NCBI GenBank assembly: GCA_029817715.1
Contig: JARUPY010000088.1
Coordinates: forward strand, 868,001-932,000
Length of the DNA: 64,000 bases
Direction: 5' to 3'
DNA from: Melastoma dodecandrum
Taxonomy: Eukaryota > Streptophyta > Magnoliopsida > Myrtales > Melastomataceae
Within the stretch, counting starts at the first letter, position 1. Every line of letters starts with the position of its first letter. The position numbers and the translations under genes are program-made. Below the pieces are notes generated by a model, which saw only the letters and a program-made list of their open reading frames with translations, was not told the origin of the DNA and did not search any database. Shown here in pieces: positions 45,840-56,318 of the stretch.

Positions 45840-47508
45840 ATGTCGGCCGACCACGCAACTGCCACTGCCGGCGACGGCGTTACGTGTTCGAGTTCAATCC
45901 CTCTCCTAATCGGATCTACCCGCTATCCCTCCTCAATTCATCCAACCGCACGACCTCCGTTCCCAGCCGCAACCTACAATCGACCTCGACGATGGCCGCG
46001 CCTCATTGCTCTCCAGCATCGCCTCGGCTTCCGAGGAATGGGGCGCCTTCCATGTTATCAACCACGGCGTCCCGCTTGAGCTCTTCGACCTGGCCCGCCA
46101 TCTCGGGGCCAGTTCTTTGATGAACTCCGGCGGAGGAGAAGCTCAAGTACGTGTGTGATCCCACCTTGGCTATCACCGAAGGGACTACTTTGACCACCAT
46201 GCTGGAGAAAGATTCGTCCGTGCTTGATTGGAGGGACTACTTTGACCACCATTCGCTGCCGCTCTCCCACCACTGGCCATCGAACTGGCCCGATTCTCCT
46301 CCAGATTACAGGTCTATTATTTCCTATGCCATTTATTAACCATCTGTCTGTGGAATTTGATTAATTAAACTAGAGGTCACTTGGATAATATGATGTAATT
46401 GATTATGGATGGATGATGGATCCGGGAAGCTTTCCTAATCGCCAAATGTTGTCAACTTTACTGTTTGGAAAGGTTTTATGATTCTGTTGGTAAGAAGTAT
46501 TCGATCTGGGATGGAGGAATAATGTGTGATAGGTATCGGATTCTGCTTTGATGCTAAATTTGTAGGAAAAAATGGATCCCACGATTGATAATTTCTGTAC
46601 GTTGGTATTTGCGATGCTATTGCTCTTTTCGTCATTCATGTTGGACAGAAAGCAGACAAAATCGCATGGAAATAGGTTAAGTTTTGCAGGTGTGTCTTCT
46701 GACAGATAATTGAAACTATGTTAGTGACTGCTTGTAAAGAGTCATACTAACGAAAGGCGCCTTCAGGGAGAGATTTAGTAGTAGTGGTTAGAATCTTGAG
46801 AACACATATCAAGCATGATAATGCCTTGTGACGAGTTTTTGGGATTTAGTTTTGCCTGTTATAGTTTCTGCCCCTGGCATGAACATTGTCCCTATCTTTT
46901 CATGGTTGCGAGCTAGGTGGGAAAAGGGTTGATAAATTGGGTATTTGATGTTCTGCAGGAAGGTTATAGCAGAGTATAGCGATGAAATGTCAAAATTGGC
47001 TAGTAAGCTGCTGGGTTTGATATCAGAGAGCTTGGATTACCATCTTGTTGCATAGAGGATGCAGTCACCTATAATCCCCGTTGCCCGCAGCCTGAACAGA
47101 CTCTTGGTCTTCAGTCTCATTCTGATGGTGGACCATTACCTGGTGCTATTGTCCGTCATGTTGGCTGATCAAACTGAGGTATCTGGTCCTTGATTCAGTT
47201 TCTCTTCAATGAAAATAACATCTGTTCATCTTCTATTCCATCTATTGAGGATAAAGAACAAGCAGCATGAGTTTGTTGACATGAATTCCCGACGTCACTT
47301 TATGTGATCTTGGGTTCTTTTTAGATCCTCGTCCATGGGATGTGCAAGAGCACGGAGCACAGGGCGGTAACCAATGCCAGGCGGTCACGACTCTTCCAAT
47401 GCAAAAGCAATCTCTCCAATCCCCAAGCTGGAGAGCAGCTCTCGCCCTCCCAGGTAGCGGGAAGTCGTGTATGAGAGGCGAATGATCAATGCTCTGTATC
47501 GATCTTAA
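45840..47508 (+). pseudogene. 2-oxoglutarate/Fe(II) dioxygenase pseudogene
   Basis: A 2OGD gene in order but broken. Pieces: RPPFPAATYN in one frame, then IDLDDGRASLLSSIASASEE and WGAFHVINHGVPLELFDLAR in another (about 45980-46107), and KLKYVCDPTLAITEG with DSSVLDWRDYFDHHSLPLSH (about 46138-46265). After an intron come KVIAEYSDEMSKLASKLLGL, a frame break, then NPRCPQPEQTLGLQSHSDGG. The iron-binding H-x-D survives as HSD, but the sequence soon stops. The final exon (about 47320-47508) has KSTEHRAVTNARRSRL, downstream of the expected second iron His, and ends ERRMINALYRS. Several stops and frameshifts rule out a full protein. Its closest relatives are flavonol-synthase- or DMR6-like oxygenases. 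Confidence 0.75.
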
Positions 47509-47760
47509 GGACAGGAGCAGGGTTCTCAAACTTGCTTGGTTCATTTTCACACTGTCATCCTGTATCGCCCTGTGAAGTTGAAAGAGCAGAAGATGAACCA
47601 TTTGGGTTGCCCAAACATGACAGCAATTTTACCGAACAATTTAAGGGCGCCATGACACTAGTAAATTTGCGTGTCATCGGTCGTTCGTGAATGCAGTTAG
47701 TTATTAAGCGCACTTTCATCTCATTACAACCATCGGCGTCGCACGGTTGGAGAGGATATC

Positions 47761-49965
47761 ATGAAACGGAGGATAGAAGTGTTAAGCTCCGGTGGGAACG
47801 ACATTTTCTCCCAGAATTGTCGTATCACCAAGCTTGGCAAATCTGGCAGAATCGAAGATGCCCACAAGGTGTTCGCCAGAATGACTCGACGGAACACGGT
47901 GACATACAACTCTATGATCTCTGCCTTTGCGAACAACAGCCGCATCGCCGATGCACGGAAGGTGTTCGATGGGATGGCGTACAGGAACTCAGTGTCCTGG
48001 AACGCCATGATCGCTGGGTATGCGAACAATGGTAGGACGGGGGAGGCTTACGACTTGTTTAGGAAGATGCCCGAGAGGGATATGCGTTCATGGGCACTGA
48101 TGATCAGTGGCTTTGCTCGGGCCGGTGATGTTGATCGGGCGAGGAAGTTGTTCGATTTGGTTCCTGATAAGGGAGATGTGGTGTGTTGGAATGCAATGGT
48201 GGCTGGGTACGCAAAGCAGGGGAGGTTCGACGAGGCGAGGGAGATTTTCAGGAGAATGCCTTTGAGGAACATGGTGTCATGGAACTCGATGCTCTCAGGG
48301 TACACGAAGAATGGGGAGATGTGTCTCGCAAAGAAACTTTTCGTGGAGATGGAGGAGCGGGACATTGTTTCATGGAACTTGATGTTGGATGGATTAGTTG
48401 AGGCAGGTGATCTGGACTCCGCCGAGGAGTTTTTTGGGAAGATTCCAGATCCGAATGTGGTCTCGTGGGTGACAATTTTGTCGGGGTTTATCAAGCAGGG
48501 TCGAATCAGTGACGCCAGAGCTCTCTTCGATCGGATGCCTGTTAGGAATGTGGCGTCATGGAACGCGATGATTGCAGGTTATGCGCAGAATAACTTGATC
48601 GACGAAGCCTTAAAGCTGTTCAATCAGATGCCTGAAAGAGATCCAACATCGTGGACTGCCATGATCAATGGTTACGTCCGAAATGGCAAGCTCGAGGATG
48701 CGAGACGATTACTTGACCGAATGCCATTCAAGAATGTCCCTGCCCAGACTGCTATGTTATGTGGATATACCCAGAATCAGATGATGGACGAAGCCAATGA
48801 TCTCTTCTGTCAAATTAAAACCCGTGACGTCATTTGTTGGAATAGTATGATTGCAGCATATGCGAGCTGTGGCAGAATGGACAGTGCTCTGGTTCTGTTT
48901 GAACAGATGCTCGAGAAAGACTCTGTCACATGGAATACTATGATTGCTGGCTATGCTCAGGCCAGAAATATCAATGAAATGAAAAAGCTGCTCGAGCAAA
49001 TGGGACCGCTAAAGAATGTCGTGTCTTGGAATTCGTTGATGACCGGGTTCCTGCGCAGCGAGCTTTATTGCAATGTCCTCCACAGTTTCGTGGAGATGAG
49101 GACGGGAAATGTGGAACCTGACCAATCAACATTCGTTTGTGGCTTCAGGGCATGTGCAAATATAGTAGCCATCAGATTCGGACAGCAGCTTCACCTTCTC
49201 GTTATCAAAAGTGGTTTATGGATGGACATGATAATCAGCAACTCGTTGATCAACATGTACTCCAAATGCGGACAAGTACTGTCAGCACGTCTAGCCTTTG
49301 ATGATGTGCCACATCCTGACACATATTCTTGGAACTCTCTGATCTCTGCATATGCGATGAATGGTCGAGGTACCGAGGCAATCGGGCTGTTTGACCAGAT
49401 GCTGGCAGAAGGAATCGTCCCAGACCAAGTGACCTTCATTGGCATCTTGTCTGCGTGCAGTCACAGCGGTCTTATCGGTCAGGGGATCCAGCTGTTCCAA
49501 CGCATGACAGAAGAGTTTACCATGAAACCCCTCGCCGAGCACTATGCCTGCATGGTTGACCTTTTCGGACGAGCCGGGAGGTTGGAAGAAGCATTGACCA
49601 TTGCTCAAGACGCAAACACAAAGCAGAACGTGGCATTATGGGGTTCCCTGCTGGCAGCATGCAGGAAACACAGAAATGCGGAAATCGGTAAACTCGCAGC
49701 GGCGAAACTACATGAGCTCGAGCCCGAGAAAACATCAAACCATGTACTGTTATCGAACATAGATGCCGAGGGAGGGAACTGGGGGGAAGTGCAAAATACT
49801 AGGCTATCGCTAACGATGAGCGGAGCGGAGAAGGAACGGGGATGGAGTTGGATCGAAGTGAGGAACAAGGGGCAGAAGTTCTCTAGTTGTGATTCAGAGC
49901 ACCCTAGGAAAGGGGATATTTACAGCACAATCAATTCATTGGCAACCATAGATATGCTCTCATGA
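47761..49965 (+). CDS. PLS-class pentatricopeptide repeat protein, E/E+ subgroup
   Basis: Intronless ORF of 734 residues, as usual for plant PPR genes. About 20 PLS repeats follow one another from residue 20 (for example ARKVFDGMAYRNSVSWNAMI and AGYANNGRTGEAYDLFRKMP). The C-terminus has the E motif (LLAACRKHRNAEIGKLAAAK) and an E+-like end (GWSWIEVRNKGQKFSS); no DYW deaminase follows. Such proteins bind organellar RNA and usually guide C-to-U editing, recruiting a deaminase in trans. The chosen ATG (47761) leaves no organelle presequence. An ATG at 47691 in another frame opens MQLVIKRTFISLQPSASHGW, which looks like a mitochondrial presequence, so a start or assembly problem is possible. Confidence 0.92.
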   Translation: MKRRIEVLSSGGNDIFSQNCRITKLGKSGRIEDAHKVFARMTRRNTVTYNSMISAFANNSRIADARKVFDGMAYRNSVSWNAMIAGYANNGRTGEAYDLFRKMPERDMRSWALMISGFARAGDVDRARKLFDLVPDKGDVVCWNAMVAGYAKQGRFDEAREIFRRMPLRNMVSWNSMLSGYTKNGEMCLAKKLFVEMEERDIVSWNLMLDGLVEAGDLDSAEEFFGKIPDPNVVSWVTILSGFIKQGRISDARALFDRMPVRNVASWNAMIAGYAQNNLIDEALKLFNQMPERDPTSWTAMINGYVRNGKLEDARRLLDRMPFKNVPAQTAMLCGYTQNQMMDEANDLFCQIKTRDVICWNSMIAAYASCGRMDSALVLFEQMLEKDSVTWNTMIAGYAQARNINEMKKLLEQMGPLKNVVSWNSLMTGFLRSELYCNVLHSFVEMRTGNVEPDQSTFVCGFRACANIVAIRFGQQLHLLVIKSGLWMDMIISNSLINMYSKCGQVLSARLAFDDVPHPDTYSWNSLISAYAMNGRGTEAIGLFDQMLAEGIVPDQVTFIGILSACSHSGLIGQGIQLFQRMTEEFTMKPLAEHYACMVDLFGRAGRLEEALTIAQDANTKQNVALWGSLLAACRKHRNAEIGKLAAAKLHELEPEKTSNHVLLSNIDAEGGNWGEVQNTRLSLTMSGAEKERGWSWIEVRNKGQKFSSCDSEHPRKGDIYSTINSLATIDMLS

Positions 49966-50455
49966 ACAAAGTGGAGCTTTCATCCAACATGTAACAAGTT
50001 TACAGAACTACAACAGCCGATACCAAGATATCCAGAATGCGGCAAGTACAGAATCCAAGGATGTTCCAGAGAAAACATGAATCAGCATCCCTGTCACCAT
50101 CATCATGCTGAGTAGATACGCGAGGAACAGAAAATATTGCTCTTTTCTCAACAACTTCCTTCACGCAGCAATCTAACCGAAAGAAAGTCCTCACTACCAT
50201 TGAAATACTCATGTTTATCCCATGTGTTCCACCCAGATGCTTCTCCGGGATGATCTGAAAGGTCACTTGGAGTTCCGTCCAGAATGTGCAAGTGCAACTG
50301 AAACAAGCATGTAAAGTTTCTCTTCCTTGGGAATATTCAATGCCAACAGAAGTGCAATGGAAAAAGCAAAAGTAAGATCTCTCTACCTCTTTCCATTTGT
50401 TAGTCTGAGATCATAGAGGGAATCAGTAAGCGTTAGCCCAACACTGCTGTTGGCA
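49966..50455. other. 3' UTRs of converging PPR and INDH genes
   Basis: Tail-to-tail interval; no gene is supported. Confidence 0.5.
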
Positions 50456-52011
50456 TTATAGATTCAGTTCAATATGGGGTGATGGCTCTGCTGCCACTTT
50501 CTTTAACTTCTCGACTATTCTACGGGCGAGATCCCCATAGGCTTGAGAAACAGCCGAGTCAGGAGCTGATACTACAACAGGTATACCTTCATCGGACCCC
50601 TCCCTTATTCCCACTTCTAATGGTATCTGAGACAAATAATCCCATCAGAACATGCAGTGAAAAGGATGGAGGGGGGAAATTCTCACAGGATGCAGGACAA
50701 TTCAAGAAGCTACAAAGAAATCAAGGCTTCAAATACCTCGCCAACAAACTCTAAACCCATTTCATCCGCTGTTTTCTTAGCTCCGCCTCTCCCGAATATG
50801 TATGAAGGTTCATCACAATGTGGGCATTTGAAGTAGCTCATGTTCTCCACGATTCCAAGGATCTGCAAAACAGGGAACAAAATTCGCATTGCCATATCCA
50901 GAAACTTGATCCGCTTCCATTGTGTATGAAATGTTAATAGGCGATTCATGTATAACTATGATTTTAGAGAAAGACATACTGGAACAGCAACTTTGGAGAA
51001 CATCCTTGCTCCTCGACGTGCATCCAGCAAAGCGACATCTTGAGGAGTTGAAACAATTAAAGCACCTTACAGAATCAAAGACCGCGAATCGGTTATGGGG
51101 GAAATAAGGGATAACGATCACGGGGAGTGGCAGGTCCAATCCTCTACCTGATAACTGCAGCCTTTGCGTCATACTTATCTGAGAATCACCAGTGCCAGGA
51201 GGCATATCAACCACAAGAAGGTCGAGGTTTCCCCAATCTACTCCTCTCGTCAACTTCTCAAGAGCGCTCATCACCTGTATGTAATTGGCATAAGATCGCA
51301 GAAACCTTGTGAATTACACCACCTACTGCCAGCCCTTGACAAGGTCAATATTGAAGTAAAGGGCCAGATCACAAAAAACAAAGAATCAACAGCAAATGGA
51401 TGGATCACGACTGGCGTACCATCGGACCTCTCCAAACAATTGGCGCATCCTTCTCCACGAGAAAACCCATCGACATGCACTTGACTCCATACTTCTCAAT
51501 GGGAACCATCTTATTGTCTGCATAAATAGTCCTTGAGAGAACTCAAGACCAGACACACTATCACACCCTAGTCGACACACTCATTATTGGCCACCCGCAT
51601 ACCTCCGGTGACCTCGGGCTTGCGATCAATCTTCATCATGGTGGGGATTGACGGCCCGTAGATATCGGCATCGAGCAAGCCGACCTTCAGTCGACATTCG
51701 TTGGCGATCGCAACAGCCAAATTTACTGCAACAGTTCACAACACATAAAAAGCTGATCAGAACTCCGACAAACGAACAACCCCCAAAATCGAAGACGGAG
51801 GACTCAATGATCAAGAAATCTCACCAGCCGTCGTGGACTTCCCGACGCCGCCTTTTCCGGAGGCGACCGCGACGATGTCGCCGACCCCCTGGAGCTTCAA
51901 CCCCTGCTTCCCACCACCGCCTCCTCCTCCACAACCCGTCGAGAACCACCTCGAGCCTCCTTCCCAAGAGCCGCGTGCGGAGGCTAATAATCTTGGCGGC
52001 GGCAATCTCAT
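50456..52011 (-). CDS. INDH: INDH, mitochondrial Mrp/NBP35-type P-loop ATPase for complex I Fe-S assembly
   Basis: Seven exons: 52011-51825, 51725-51603, 51517-51420, 51274-51148, 51065-50980, 50862-50737, 50626-50456. They total 918 bases (305 residues), in frame. A basic, Ser/Arg-rich presequence with a seven-Gly run leads into the deviant Walker [10 protein letters not shown] (about residues 53-61). Then come [35 protein letters not shown], the switch/Walker B region [30 protein letters not shown] and the Fe-S-binding CPHC in [15 protein letters not shown]. The conserved end is [18 protein letters not shown] (here [14 protein letters not shown]). INDH/IND1 carries Fe-S clusters to respiratory complex I and affects mitochondrial translation in plants. 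The family placement is strong because of the paired Cys and MKIDRKPEV region. Confidence 0.93.
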
Positions 52012-52679
52012 GGCGGAAGATGGGTTGTTCTTTCTAGGATTGAACTGAACTAACCCGTTTCTGTCAGGAGGTTGTCGGGACGACGTCGCTTTTGTGTCTG
52101 TCGTTGGCTATACAATAACTAAAGCAATAGTCAATTATATTAAATGTTAGACTACTAACAGGTTCTGATTATTTTTAGACAGAGCTGAAAACCCCGAAGG
52201 GACTGGGATTGAGAATCAATGCGTATTCAAATCCATCCATGGAGTAAAAGATTATATAGCAGTGGAGAGGAATGAAAGAGAAAGTATCATTTTTACTTGA
52301 TTTGCCAGGCAGCCCAGAGGCAACCCAGCAGTTTGGATGATTCAAAAAACACCAGTCACTCTCCCCCTCTTCTCTCATTGATGTTTGACCCTCTGCCCCT
52401 TCTCCTTTTCACCTTCCCAAAATATCCTCGACCCCTTTGTGTTTCTGGCATTGTTGATCGGTCCTTTATCGAGAAATTCCTAGCTGGGTCAGGTTTCTGA
52501 TGAATGTGGGGAGCTTGAGATGAACTGGGTTAGATTTGGATTCTGTATACGAGGAGAATTTGATTGATGGCTGCTTAATTCTTCTTCGTCTGGGTCTGCG
52601 TTTCGGATTGGCTTTTGGTTGATTTTGATGATGATTGTATTGGGGGATCAGCAATGGCTGTCGTCTGATAAGTTTTTGG
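52012..52679. other. intergenic, INDH upstream region
   Basis: INDH 5' leader and promoter; no other ORF with family features. Confidence 0.45.
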
Positions 52680-54436
52680 ATGACTGTCATGTTTCGCCGG
52701 ATTCCTCAACATGGGTCCGAGGGGTTACTGTCCGAGATGAAGGCCGTCGGGAAGGCTTTTTCGAATGCCGCCTGCGAATGGCCACTCATTTTCCTCCTCT
52801 TTGTTGACTCCTTCGTCATCGTGGTGAAATTGGCCCCATGCTTTCTTTGTACGCGTCTCAATCGCGTCATTGCCAGTCTGATCGGCACGGTCGGTTACTA
52901 TGATTTCATCTGCGATCATCATAAGCTCGAGATCTCGTCCTTAGTGTTCTGGAACAGTCACCGGAATCTCGCCATTGGCTCTGGTCTTTGCGAGGACAAT
53001 CTTTTCTCAATTGATACGCAGAATCATGCCAACATGCCTAATCAGGAGAACAACCGGAGTTTTCTGCTGTACGAGCTCGGTCTGTGCCTTCTCGCATGTA
53101 GCTGAGAGAATTCTTCGTGCAGCAGGGAATATGCTTCTTCGGCACCCAACCTGGAGATAAGGCTATGTTCGTGCTGTCAAAGGCCTTGGACGGCCTGGGA
53201 AAAAAATACAGAAGCTTCTTCGGCAGAAACCATCTCCGAATAGAAATGATAATGGTGGTAGCAGCAGAAGCAATGGGTGCAAACCGAGTGTTCCTTTACC
53301 ACAGTTGCACGGACGGTTCCGTATAAGCCATCGGAGTAGCCTGAAGAGAATAAGGGAGAAGTTGTCCAGTTCCGTCCGGCAACAGAATAATTTCAACAAG
53401 AGTGGTTTTGTTTCCTTGCCTTGCCCCGTGGCGGGTACACCAAAACGAAAATCACTTCAAACTCCGACTACGATAAAGTAAGCCAGCAGGATGTTCGATT
53501 CCGAGACTGCCTGTGAAGATTGGAAATGCTGAAGCGGATGGTGTCGAGTGTCCTAATTGCGGTATCACTCTTAATCAGGATGTCCGCCGCATTGGACAAT
53601 GAGAAAGCCAAGGCAGGTCCGAATTGCCTGTGTTGATTTCTCTCGACGATTTCCCTACAACTGGCAAAGACAAGGTTTCCGATGGTTTGGTGATGAACAA
53701 GGTGGAGTTGGTCGAAACCGACTCCAGCAAGTATTTTGTTAAACAAAAGACCTCGGTTGCAGGGAGTTCAAGCGAAGAACAGATCGGTAATGAATCTGTT
53801 GACGAAAACAAAAAGGATGTGGACGGCAAAGACAGTGTGGTCGACGGATTGAGACAACAGATTGAGCGAGACCAAGAACATATAACCAGTCTGTACAAGG
53901 AGCTAGAAGAGGAAAGGAACATGTCGGCCGTGGCAACGAGCGAGGCAATGGAGATGATTACGAGGCTGCAGGAGGAGAAGGCTGCGCTCCACATGGACGC
54001 GATGCAGTACCTAAGGATGATGGAGGAGCAGGCAGGGGACGACGTGGAGGCCCTTGAAAAGGCAAGCAACCTCCTGGCCGACCGCGAGGAGATCCAGGAC
54101 CTGGAGGCCGAACTCAACTACCATCGTATGAAGTACCCAGGACGAAGCCTTCGACGGCGACTCTGGGAAGTGCCCAGTTTCCCGTTACGGGAGGATTCGA
54201 AAGACGGCTGTTCGTGCCGCAAATATGGCCGGTCGATAGTTGCCTTTTCGTGTTCGTGTACCAAACAAATACTGTCAATATATAACTACACCGATTCAGA
54301 CAGTGTCTTTATTATCTGCGATTCAAGCTGTCGGCACAAAACACAGATCAAGCTGGCAAACACATGTAATAATGGCTTTTTCTTATTACAACTTGGGTCC
54401 ACATCGAACATGCCTTCACTCCCCCGATGTCTCTAA
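52680..54436 (+). pseudogene. myosin-binding (MYOB, DUF593/GTD-binding) protein pseudogene
   Basis: The first part (52680-53105) has the layout of a MYOB N-terminus: a membrane segment (EWPLIFLLFVDSF), KLAPCFLCTRLNRVI, FICDHHKLEISSL and a CED box, then a stop. Other frames hold a CSCC piece (about 53175) and ECPNCG (about 53545). The last part (53624-54436) carries the GTD-binding coiled coil: LRQQIERDQEHITSLYKELE, ATSEAMEMITRLQEEKAALH, LRMMEEQAGDDVEALEKASN and EEIQDLEAELNYHRMKYPG. MYOB proteins anchor class XI myosins to vesicles. Frame breaks, loss of a Cys (CEDN for CEDC) and small deletions in the coiled coil show decay. It is alternatively possible that only the second ORF is still expressed as a truncated protein. 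Confidence 0.7.
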
Positions 54437-54548
54437 AAATTCTCGCTTTAATTCAAAATCGGACTCTTTTGGACTCCAAGACAAATAAACAATCAATAAA
54501 TATTTGACCGCACATTTCATAAAGAGAAAAAAGCAGAAGTCGTATTCC

Positions 54549-55236
54549 TTAGATTACGGCCAAGGTGCCGGCGACCGAACCTACGATGGCCGCAAAGGCG
54601 ACGAGACCCGGGAAAAGGCTAGGTTCAGAGGACGACGCCGTGGAGTTGGCGACCGGGATTGAACCGAATACTGTAGGGTACGACGATGGGGATATGTTGT
54701 CCGCTGGTCCTACCCCTGGCCTGCCAACGGCTGATCCAGACCCGATCGAGACCTGGAGCTTCTGGTTCTTTTGGCAGTGGCCAGACGTGCCGCTAATGAA
54801 GTAGAACGTCCCGTTGGAGGTAACATTAAACAGGGAGTTCCCGTTGTTCATGTTGAGGATTGGATCGGAGGTGTTGCAGCCGGCAAATGCGGCCGCAGTG
54901 ACCTGGATCACCGAATCCTGGCTCGGCGGGTACAAGAACACTAACAACGAAAGCAAAACAAGTAAAAGGGATGAGCAAAGAAACTCCGTCGAACGGACTG
55001 ACACTGAGACAGAAGTTCGAGGAAGGCTTACGGAGGGAATCCCCGACGAGGGGATGGTTGTACTCGGACCACAGGGAGTAGACGCGGGGGTTGGACGACG
55101 GAGGGATCCCCCAGGAGTTGAGGTCGCCAACCTTGTACTGGTAACCATAACCCACTGGGACGGTGGCGGAGATCAGGAAGAAGAAGAAGAAGAAGAAGAA
55201 GAAGAAGAGGAAGCATCTGCTGTGATGTTTCTCCAT
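54549..55236 (-). CDS. early nodulin-like / phytocyanin GPI-anchored protein
   Basis: Two exons, 55236-55032 and 54940-54549, together 198 residues. The signal peptide core is ten consecutive Phe. The plastocyanin-like domain follows (YKVGDLNSWGIP, NHPLVGDSLLFLYPPSQDSV, FAGCNTSDPILNMNNGNSLF, FYFISGTSGHCQKNQKLQVS). The residue equivalent to the copper Cys is Ser (FISGTSGHC), so it probably does not bind copper, as in ENODLs. A Pro/Ser-rich linker and a hydrophobic C-tail (LFPGLVAFAAIVGSVAGTLA) suggest GPI anchoring at the plasma membrane. The intron falls in VGDSL/LFLY, a conserved phytocyanin site. The start at MEKHHSRCFL is preferred because an upstream in-frame ATG would bury the signal peptide. 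Confidence 0.9.
55177..55206 (-). repeat. (GAA)10 microsatellite inside the signal peptide coding region
   Basis: Ten perfect GAA units on +, read as TTC on the coding strand, encode Phe11-Phe20 of the phytocyanin-like signal peptide. Confidence 0.9.
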
Positions 55237-55957
55237 GTCACTTTCTTGCTTTTCCTTCTTCGATTCTTCTTCCTTCACATGGGATTGGGGAGATGGGGGA
55301 TAGGGACTGCACCCCCCAATCCCCATTAATAAAAACATCATGTGATGGGGGGAATTATTGCCCCTCTATCGGTGAATAATATGACAATCATAATTATTAT
55401 TATTATTATAAGGGGCCTTCAGATCTCTGCCCTCCTTTTAAATGGGCTTCAGGCCCGGCCCATCCGGTTTGTTATGGGAATATGTGTTTTTGAGCTTTGA
55501 CTTGAAGATCAAAATAGTGCTGTTCCGCATGTCAATGGTCAATCCTAATTAATGGCTCTATATATTTTTTTTCCTTATATATATATATTTCGCTTTTTAG
55601 AAAATTCAATTAATCGAATTTTTTAAAATGCATAAAATATTGAGTTTGTTAAGTGCGACACCCTTACTTAAGAATGTAAGGACGGTTTTGAATTCGTTGA
55701 ATGCGACTATATATCGTGTCTAAAAACATTTTCCAATGCAAATATAGTTTAGAAATTTCGTAATTTATTAAAGAAAACCCCAAAACCATAAAATCGAGCT
55801 AACATTTTTATTTGGCTTAAGAGAGGGAAATTATCCAACTTATTACATGTTAAACGAACCCTAAGTTGCACGCATATTTTGGTGTGGCTGTATGTCGCGG
55901 ATGTTGTCGAGAGATCCTTCCCCGAATTGGAAACCCCGACCGACAGGCGGGGCTGGG
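55237..55957. other. intergenic
   Basis: Promoter side of the phytocyanin gene, a short (ATT)n run near 55390-55410 and A/T-rich DNA. No ORF has recognisable features. Confidence 0.4.
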
Positions 55958-56218
55958 TTAGGCCATGTCCCGGCCGACAACCTCCTTGTTTTCTGACCCG
56001 AGAGCTCGCAGTTTCCTCCCGGTGATGCCGATGGGGTTCCCAGGAGTGGGCGTCACGCCCTTCTGGAGGGACTCCCGGAGAAACCATCGACCGGAGCCTC
56101 TCTCGACTTCACGCTCCACCCTGTGTAACACCCCCACAGCCTCATGCGGTCGAAAATTCGCCATTATCAGCACAACGACGATCGCCAGGGCCAGCAGAGT
56201 CGCGTTGGGGGACCTCAT
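55958..56218 (-). CDS. small secreted peptide precursor 1 (86 aa), unassigned family
   Basis: Starts at MRSPNATLL; the in-frame ATGs further upstream precede a basic stretch and would block the signal peptide. Residues 6-20 are hydrophobic (ATLLALAIVVVLIMA), a signal peptide; the middle is charged. Residues 52-67 read QKGVTPTPGNPIGITG, which aligns without gaps to the cores of the two peptide genes at 57338 and 62605. The PGNPIGI part weakly recalls CEP-type peptides (PGxSPGxGH), but it is not a clear member. It has no Cys, unlike the other two. A minus-strand TATA box (56308-56318) lies 90 bases upstream of the ATG. Secretion and a signalling role are inference. Confidence 0.65.
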   Translation of the reverse strand: MRSPNATLLALAIVVVLIMANFRPHEAVGVLHRVEREVERGSGRWFLRESLQKGVTPTPGNPIGITGRKLRALGSENKEVVGRDMA

Positions 56219-56307
56219 TTCCTTTCGCCTAATATTTTTCCTTTTCTCCTCTCTTTGTGTGCGCAAAGGTTCAGTGTATTGTAAGAACATTGTGCGTGTT
56301 GCATGCA

Positions 56308-56318
56308 CATATATATAG
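56308..56318 (-). promoter_or_regulatory. TATA box of peptide gene 1
   Basis: CTATATATATG on the minus strand, well placed for the 86-residue ORF. Confidence 0.55.
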
